Source of the DNA: Planctomycetota bacterium
GTDB lineage: Bacteria > Planctomycetota > UBA1135
DNA length: 41,298 nt
NCBI GenBank assembly: GCA_027623295.1
Contig: JAQBXR010000021.1
Coordinates: 1 to 41,298 of the forward strand
Direction: 5' to 3'
This document shows positions 37,017-41,298 of this stretch, in pieces. The notes under the pieces were generated by a model. The model saw only the letters and a program-made list of their open reading frames with translations, did no database searches and was not told the origin of the DNA. The position numbers and the translations under genes were made by a program. Every line of letters begins with the position of its first letter. The stretch's first letter is position 1.

Positions 37017-38141
37017 TTAAAACGCTTTATCGAAAATTCCAAAGAAGTACTCGAGGAAGCGACTCCAAAGCGGGCGAAGTTTCCATGCCGTATGGCTGTA
37101 GCAGAGGCTTTCTGCAAAGGCCTTTTCGAAATTGCCAGCAAGGCTTTGGTTGATTTCGGTGGCGTGCATTTCAACAGCAACTTCATGGTTCCAAAAGTTG
37201 GACCAGCGATCGATGTTCGGCGATCCAATGATGCAAAGGTGGTCATCAATCAAACAAGCTTTGGAGTGTTGGAACGAGGTTTGGTACTCGTAGATTTTCA
37301 CTCCATGGCGCAACAAATGAGCGTAGTAGCGGCGCGATGCAAAACGGACTGCCGGATGGTCGTGCATTTTGGCGCCAGGCAACAATAAACGTACATCCAA
37401 TCCGCGGTTTGCAGAATGGGTCAATGCGCGACGCAACCGACGGGGTGGGATGAAGTAGGCGGTAGAGATCCAAATCCTTTGATGTGCTCCGCCAATGCGA
37501 TGGAGCAAGGAATAACGGAAGCAGCTGAGCTGAGGTGCGCGTTGCGGCAGGATGCGGATTTGGTCGGCCTGAATCCCTCGCTGTCCTTTTGGCGTCAACT
37601 CCATTTCTGGAGTACCGACCCATAAAGACTCAAAAGCCACCCGCGCTTGGGCAACTACCGATCCGCAACAGCGGACCATGGCTTCTAGGAATGGGGCGGA
37701 GGCTTCCTTCCACCATAGATCTTCCACGGATAATCCTCCAGTCCAAAGCACCATGCGATCCACGATGACAAGGCGTCGATGGGTGCGTTGCATAAAGTGG
37801 CTACGAAATTGGAAGAACAAGGTTTTCCAGCGCAACGGGTGGTAAATCTGAACTTCGGCTATGGCCTCTAGTTGTTCGCGCAATTCCGAGGAGAGCTCGT
37901 GCGATCCAGCACCATCGATCATCAACCGAATCGATGCGCCATTTGCTTTGGCTTGCCTGAAGGCGGTTAACAGGGCATCGGCCGCGGCACCGTCCACCAA
38001 AATATAAGTCTCGAACAGGACTTCTTCACGCGCGTTTGCAATGTCTGTCAGCAGGCGATCCCATGTTTCCACTGCATTCATGTGCAGCTCGGTGGGACCA
38101 AGCGGAACATATGGGAACGGCGAGCGGTGGGAGCGGGGCAT
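37017..38141 (-). CDS. Cardiolipin synthase B-like phospholipase D superfamily protein
   Basis: 374 residues with two HKD half-sites. The first, THRRLVIVDRMVLWTGG, is H-x-R rather than the usual H-x-K; the second, QHSKACLIDDHLCIIGSPNID, is canonical. VLFETYILVDGAAADAL near the N-terminus and LLPGAKMHDHPAVRFASRRYYAHLLRHGVKIYEY towards the end are typical of ClsB/ClsC. There is no N-terminal membrane helix, as in ClsB. It should condense phosphatidylglycerol with another lipid to make cardiolipin. The Lys-to-Arg change in site 1 is unusual but Arg may be tolerated; activity is not assured. Confidence 0.88.
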   Translation of the reverse strand: MPRSHRSPFPYVPLGPTELHMNAVETWDRLLTDIANAREEVLFETYILVDGAAADALLTAFRQAKANGASIRLMIDGAGSHELSSELREQLEAIAEVQIYHPLRWKTLFFQFRSHFMQRTHRRLVIVDRMVLWTGGLSVEDLWWKEASAPFLEAMVRCCGSVVAQARVAFESLWVGTPEMELTPKGQRGIQADQIRILPQRAPQLSCFRYSLLHRIGGAHQRIWISTAYFIPPRRLRRALTHSANRGLDVRLLLPGAKMHDHPAVRFASRRYYAHLLRHGVKIYEYQTSFQHSKACLIDDHLCIIGSPNIDRWSNFWNHEVAVEMHATEINQSLAGNFEKAFAESLCYSHTAWKLRPLWSRFLEYFFGIFDKAF

Positions 38142-38204
38142 GGGCCTTGCGGTAGGTGGCTGCTCTACGGTACCGCCACCAGCTCTTTCGAAACTTTGTT
38201 TCGA

Positions 38205-38933
38205 CTAGGAAGCGAGGTTGGCTTGGAGCCAATCTACAACTTGCTCCGCCATGATTGCGGCGTGCGGTCCTGAGAACACGTGATCGGCATCAGGCATGCT
38301 TATGAATGTGCGGTGCGGTGCGTCTTGTTGGTACAAGCGTTCGCTTTCTTCGATTGGCACCACCGTGTCAGCGCTTCCATGAACCAGTAGCCATGGAAGG
38401 GCAATCGATTTGGCTAGAGGTTCCACCGAGTCAATCGTCCTCATGTCGTCCATGAAAGATTGCGTCAGGGGACATTCCGGCTTCTCCCACATGAAGGCAT
38501 TGCCGGGTTGCAAGTCACCAAATTTCCGTTGTGCAAAATCAGCGGTGTCGACCATGCCTCCTAGAGATACTAAGCGAAGGATGCATGTTTCGGCCGCTGC
38601 AACCAACACACCAACCGCCGCACCCATGGAGTGCCCTACGTAAGTAACTTGCCAATCGCTCACGGCTTGCAAGACACAACGTAAGTCATCGGCTTCTTTG
38701 TTGGGACAAGAATCTTCAAAACGGCCTTCGGATCCACCATTGCCGGAAAAGGAAAAACGTAATGAAGCAAAGCCAGCTTTCGCTAAGGCTGCGGACAACA
38801 TGACCGCCCATTCTCGATCCTTATTCGCGGTTACGCCATGACCGATGATGACCAGGTCTTTCCTCCCTTCTTCACCAGGAAGAAAATCGTACTCAAGCAA
38901 TTCACCCTGAATGTTGCGGATGGAACCAAACAT
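38205..38933 (-). CDS. Alpha/beta hydrolase (serine hydrolase)
   Basis: 242 residues. The catalytic triad is readable: S102 in VGHSMGAAVG, D189 in LVHGSADTVVP and H218 in PDADHVFSG. The oxyanion segment IIGHGVTANKDREW lies at 29-42. The fold is of the small esterase/serine aminopeptidase S33-like group. Its ATG shares one base with the stop of the dehydrogenase gene upstream (TAATG), implying coupling. In formaldehyde detoxification the partner of a class III dehydrogenase is S-formylglutathione hydrolase, but that enzyme is of the esterase D family and this one is not clearly so; a similar thioesterase role is only possible. Confidence 0.88.
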   Translation of the reverse strand: MFGSIRNIQGELLEYDFLPGEEGRKDLVIIGHGVTANKDREWAVMLSAALAKAGFASLRFSFSGNGGSEGRFEDSCPNKEADDLRCVLQAVSDWQVTYVGHSMGAAVGVLVAAAETCILRLVSLGGMVDTADFAQRKFGDLQPGNAFMWEKPECPLTQSFMDDMRTIDSVEPLAKSIALPWLLVHGSADTVVPIEESERLYQQDAPHRTFISMPDADHVFSGPHAAIMAEQVVDWLQANLAS

Positions 38934-40039
38934 TAGTCAAATTGAATGACGCTGCGGATTCCATCTTGCTGATGCATGAGATCGAAACCTTTGTTGACTT
39001 CATCGAGGGTGATGCGATGGGAAACGAAGCCATCTAGGTCTAAATCTCCTTTTAGATACATATCCACCAATTGCGGCACCTGCGTCCGTCCACGCGCACC
39101 GCCAAAACTGGCGCCTTGCACACGTCGCCCAGTAATCAAGAACCGCGGCGTGATTTTCATCTGTTCACCTTTGCCGGCAACCCCAAGCATGGTCGCTAGG
39201 CCCCAACCCATACGCGCAGCTTCCACCGCCTGGCCCATGACATCGACAATCCCGGTGGCTTCGAAAGTATAGTCGGCGCCAAAACCATCAGTTTCATCGA
39301 GGGTTTCTTGCACCGCATTTGCGCCACCACTGAAAACATGAGTGGCTCCAAATCGGCGCGCCATCTCCCTGCGCTGTTCGCTTGGATCGAAGACCAAGAT
39401 TTTTCCGGCACCGCGAAGTTTTGCTCCGGCAACTGCACCTAACCCCACCATGCCTGCACCGAATACCGCGACCGTAGATCCTTGTTCGACTTCCGCTTTC
39501 CATAAAGCAGCTGCGATTCCAGTGGTTGCGCCGCATGCAAGCAGACAGATGGCATCGAAGTTCGCTTCTGGATTCACCTTGGCCAAAGACACTTCCGGCA
39601 TCACCGTGTACTCGGCGAAAGTACTGGTGCCCATGAAGTGCCGTAGTTCTCCACTAGCTCTAGAGAGGCGCGAAGTTCCGTCAGGCAATAAGCCAAGTCC
39701 CTGTTGCTCGCGCACTGCGAGGCAGAGATTGGTTTTTCCACTCTTGCAATGCAGGCACTCGCCGCATTCCGCAGAAAAGAGAGTCACCACATGGTCGCCG
39801 GGTTTCACACTTTCCACACCCGCGCCCACTTCTTCCACAATGCCCGCGCCTTCATGCCCAAGAACGCAATCGCAGTATCCGCTCGGATCGGCACCGCTCG
39901 CAGTGTAAAGGTCGGTATGACAAACTCCGCACGCCTTGATTTTGACCAGAACCTCTCCAGTCTTAGGCGGAGCGAGGTCGACATCTTGAACAACCAAAGG
40001 TTGCCCGAACTGTTCCAAAACTGCGGCACGGACTTTCAT
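38933..40039 (-). CDS. Zinc-dependent class III-like alcohol dehydrogenase
   Basis: 368 residues, MDR superfamily. Catalytic zinc ligands are C37 (KACGVCHTD), H62 (LGHEGAG) and C169 (LLACGATTG). The structural zinc site is complete: C92, C95, C98 and C106 in CGECLHCKSGKTNLC. The Rossmann loop is VFGAGMVGLGA at 192-202. Length and GHEGAGIVEEVGAGV fit S-(hydroxymethyl)glutathione dehydrogenase or related long-chain forms (NAD+ use likely). It would oxidise an alcohol or the glutathione adduct of formaldehyde. Upstream is the end of the native gene order; the next stretch belongs to the integron boundary. Confidence 0.92.
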   Translation of the reverse strand: MKVRAAVLEQFGQPLVVQDVDLAPPKTGEVLVKIKACGVCHTDLYTASGADPSGYCDCVLGHEGAGIVEEVGAGVESVKPGDHVVTLFSAECGECLHCKSGKTNLCLAVREQQGLGLLPDGTSRLSRASGELRHFMGTSTFAEYTVMPEVSLAKVNPEANFDAICLLACGATTGIAAALWKAEVEQGSTVAVFGAGMVGLGAVAGAKLRGAGKILVFDPSEQRREMARRFGATHVFSGGANAVQETLDETDGFGADYTFEATGIVDVMGQAVEAARMGWGLATMLGVAGKGEQMKITPRFLITGRRVQGASFGGARGRTQVPQLVDMYLKGDLDLDGFVSHRITLDEVNKGFDLMHQQDGIRSVIQFD

Positions 40040-40057
40040 TCTGCCGCTATTTTAGCA

Positions 40058-40315
40058 TCAGAAAATAGTCTCGATGCAGTTGCTAGTCACGCATGTGGAA
40101 AGGTCAATGGCTTGCATACGCAAATGACCCTGCGCCTGAGCTGGCAGGAATTCACCATTGAGATCTGCTGTTGCCACTCGGGCTACGCGGAGCAGGCCTA
40201 GGTGTAAATCAATCAAAGTTCTAGCGCACGGAAATCCAATCGGAATCGATCCAGAGCGGTCATCGGACATAAAGATGGCACCTTGTGCGCCGGGGGAGGC
40301 GCCGCAGATTTTCAT
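40058..40315 (-). pseudogene. Remnant of a secreted planctomycete-type protein (C-terminal fragment)
   Basis: The 85-residue reading contains GASPGAQGAIFMS, LDLHLGLLRVARVATADLNGEFLPA and the end MQAIDLSTCVTSNCIETIF. This is the pattern of the C-terminal beta domain of large secreted proteins in planctomycetes (Gly-x-x-Pro-Gly ... AT-x-D-x-NG-x-F ... QA-x-D-x-x-x-C-x-x-SN). The usual long N-terminal part and signal peptide are absent: an in-frame stop lies 12 bases upstream of the ATG, next to the attC-like CCTAAC. I read it as a gene whose front was replaced when the cassette array joined here. Confidence 0.55.
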
Positions 40316-40332
40316 TTCATCTGGTTAGGATC

Positions 40333-40692
40333 CTAAGAGATTTCATTGAAGACAATCCGAAATTCATCCTGACTCCTTATTCCTTTCCAAACTTTGGCTT
40401 TACAGCCAGCATTGTCCAAGGCTTCGCGGATGCTATCTGCGGTTGAAGCATCCGATTTCGCACCAAGATAAACATTGCTCAGGACTTCCGGCAAATAGGT
40501 GTACTTCGTATTGGCCACCTTATTAAGAATTCGCCACTCCTTCTCATACTCCCAAGATTTAGCTTTTGTCAAGAACAGCGCGTGCAGTTGATCATCTCCC
40601 ACCACTGGTTCCGTATGCAGTTTTATAGCATCAATCTCCGGAACAACATTGGTGTAATCAACTGGCAACGCTTCTCGACCCACTTCTTTCAT
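40333..40692 (-). CDS. DUF2971-like protein, N-terminally truncated, integron cassette gene
   Basis: 119 residues. FLTKAKSWEYEKEWRILNKV, LPEVLSNVYLGAKSDASTADSIREAL and SQDEFRIVFNEI match the C-terminal half of DUF2971 proteins (YEKEWR is the family hallmark; full members are about 250-300 residues). A stop codon sits directly before the ATG, so the N-terminal half is missing or the start is an internal Met. DUF2971 genes are common integron cassettes and have been discussed in defence contexts, without proven activity. The gene lies in the same direction as the neighbouring cassette. Just upstream is GTTGGGC/GCCCAAC (40702-40708), another attC-type heptamer. Confidence 0.62.
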   Translation of the reverse strand: MKEVGREALPVDYTNVVPEIDAIKLHTEPVVGDDQLHALFLTKAKSWEYEKEWRILNKVANTKYTYLPEVLSNVYLGAKSDASTADSIREALDNAGCKAKVWKGIRSQDEFRIVFNEIS

Positions 40693-40732
40693 CTATAACA
40701 CGTTGGGCAGATATTGGCGCGATCATCTTGGA

Positions 40733-40859
40733 GCCTTAACGACCAAGCTCAGCGACCGCCGTCGGAAACGCCCGGCCGGCTGTAACAATCGCTGACAAAT
40801 TATCCGAACCGTCCGCCTGCCCAGCGGGGCGGCGGTTCGCTGCAGCGCTCTGGTTAGGC
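40733..40859 (-). repeat. Integron attC recombination site (long form)
   Basis: Read on the minus strand it begins with GCCTAAC (R'' consensus RYYYAAC) at 40853-40859 and ends with GTTAAGGC at 40733-40740 (R' consensus GTTRRRY, one mismatch). The arms between pair imperfectly: CAGCGAACCGCC near the start faces GGCGGTCGCTG near the end, with one unpaired base, the extrahelical type of base used for strand choice. Total about 127 bases, within the attC range. It separates the two cassette genes. Confidence 0.75.
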
Positions 40860-40869
40860 CACAACATCG

Positions 40870-41238
40870 TCAATCCCACCACCAATACCACCACCAATAA
40901 AGAAATGGCTCTGGCGCGAGCTGCATGAGAGCGATGCTAACGACGAATACCAGCGCATACAGCGCAAAATAGGGAGCGAGATGCCGCCAGCGTGAAACAA
41001 GCAAGCAAACCAAGATGGCGGCAGGCAGAATGAAAATGCTCAGCACCACGGAAACCCAAAAATACGTCGTGGCAATGGTAGCGTGCGTGAGCAATGCCGG
41101 AGGAAAGCCAGCCTCACCAATCCCTGCCGGCCAACCGCCGAGCGAGCGGTGCATGTGAACCGCAAGCGAATAGAACAACGCCAACGCCAGCAAACCCGGC
41201 AGAGCCGAAACAACGATGCCTGTGCGTGACGCTTTCAT
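40870..41238 (-). CDS. Integron cassette gene: small three-helix membrane protein
   Basis: 122 residues with three hydrophobic helices (about 9-28, 54-78 and 87-106) and an odd tryptophan-rich end, YWWWYWWWD, coded by a small tandem duplication. It lies exactly between two attC sites: its ATG is 3 bases from the GCCTAAC at 41242 and its stop is 10 bases from the next attC. That arrangement, gene then attC on the same strand, is how cassettes are built. No family is recognised; small membrane proteins of this sort are frequent in environmental cassettes. Confidence 0.72.
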   Translation of the reverse strand: MKASRTGIVVSALPGLLALALFYSLAVHMHRSLGGWPAGIGEAGFPPALLTHATIATTYFWVSVVLSIFILPAAILVCLLVSRWRHLAPYFALYALVFVVSIALMQLAPEPFLYWWWYWWWD

Positions 41239-41241
41239 GTG

Positions 41242-41298
41242 GCCTAACGCTCAGCATCAGCTGCGGTGCGAAGCGCCGTCCGCTGCATGCTGTTGTTA
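41242..41298 (-). repeat. Integron attC recombination site, cut by window edge
   Basis: On the plus strand GCCTAAC (41242-41248) opens the site and GTTGTTA closes the window, so the expected GTTAGGC is cut after GTTA. The inner arms AGCATCAGCTGC (41253-41264) and GCTGCATGCT (41282-41291) pair with one extra base, leaving a short central loop. About 60 bases in all, the compact attC form. The array therefore continues to the right of the window. Confidence 0.8.

Overview
The window looks like chromosomal DNA of a Gram-negative bacterium, most likely a member of the Planctomycetota. That placement is an inference. It rests on the mix of a HEAT-repeat protein with a thioredoxin-like head, large FG-GAP/ASPIC-UnbV secreted proteins, long intergenic spacers, weak Shine-Dalgarno sequences and secreted hypothetical proteins of planctomycete style. 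No rRNA or tRNA gene was seen. Base composition is moderately GC-rich and fairly even, except at the right edge.

Layout from left to right. (1) 1-6408: a DUF6702-like gene and an M1 peptidase on the minus strand, a terminator-bounded structured RNA stretch, a secreted hypothetical protein, an Rrf2 regulator, a HEAT-repeat protein and apaG. (2) 6430-14004: a ferredoxin/flavodoxin-NADP reductase, then the main feature of the window, two tandem paralogous genes of about 1050-1075 codons. Each is interrupted at the equivalent codon by an in-frame TGA followed by a bacterial SECIS-like hairpin. I read both as selenoproteins: CRTAC1-like FG-GAP beta-propellers with a selenocysteine, an ASPIC/UnbV segment and a C-terminal thioredoxin-like CXXC domain. 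The second seems to begin at a non-canonical ATT codon that restores a lipoprotein signal peptide. (3) 14051-21544: fabH, a nitroreductase, a GT39-type membrane glycosyltransferase, an M3 lipoprotein peptidase and a UvrD/PcrA helicase. (4) 21600-27129: fhs, two paralogous membrane-anchored proteins, a protein with a cut-short TrkA-C domain, lemA, an intergenic candidate ncRNA with a strong terminator, and a YihY/BrkB membrane protein. (5) 27180-36135: a hypothetical protein, nagB, a DegT-type aminotransferase, an Hpt protein, an AGCS amino-acid symporter followed by a small membrane protein, a DUF669-like protein, a PH-like membrane protein and a degenerate cytidine-deaminase-like gene overlapping ligA. 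(6) 36277-40039: an EEP phosphodiesterase/cardiolipin-synthase pair and an alpha/beta hydrolase/class III alcohol dehydrogenase pair. (7) 40058-41298: a secreted-protein remnant and then the distal end of an integron gene-cassette array, with two cassette genes and two attC sites, which continues beyond the right edge.

Functional groupings that the layout supports are the tandem selenoprotein operon, the coupled adh/hydrolase and cls/EEP pairs, the symporter with its small companion, and the cytidine-deaminase-like/ligA coupling. The Sec reading requires selA, selB, selC and selD elsewhere in the genome; none of them lies in this window.
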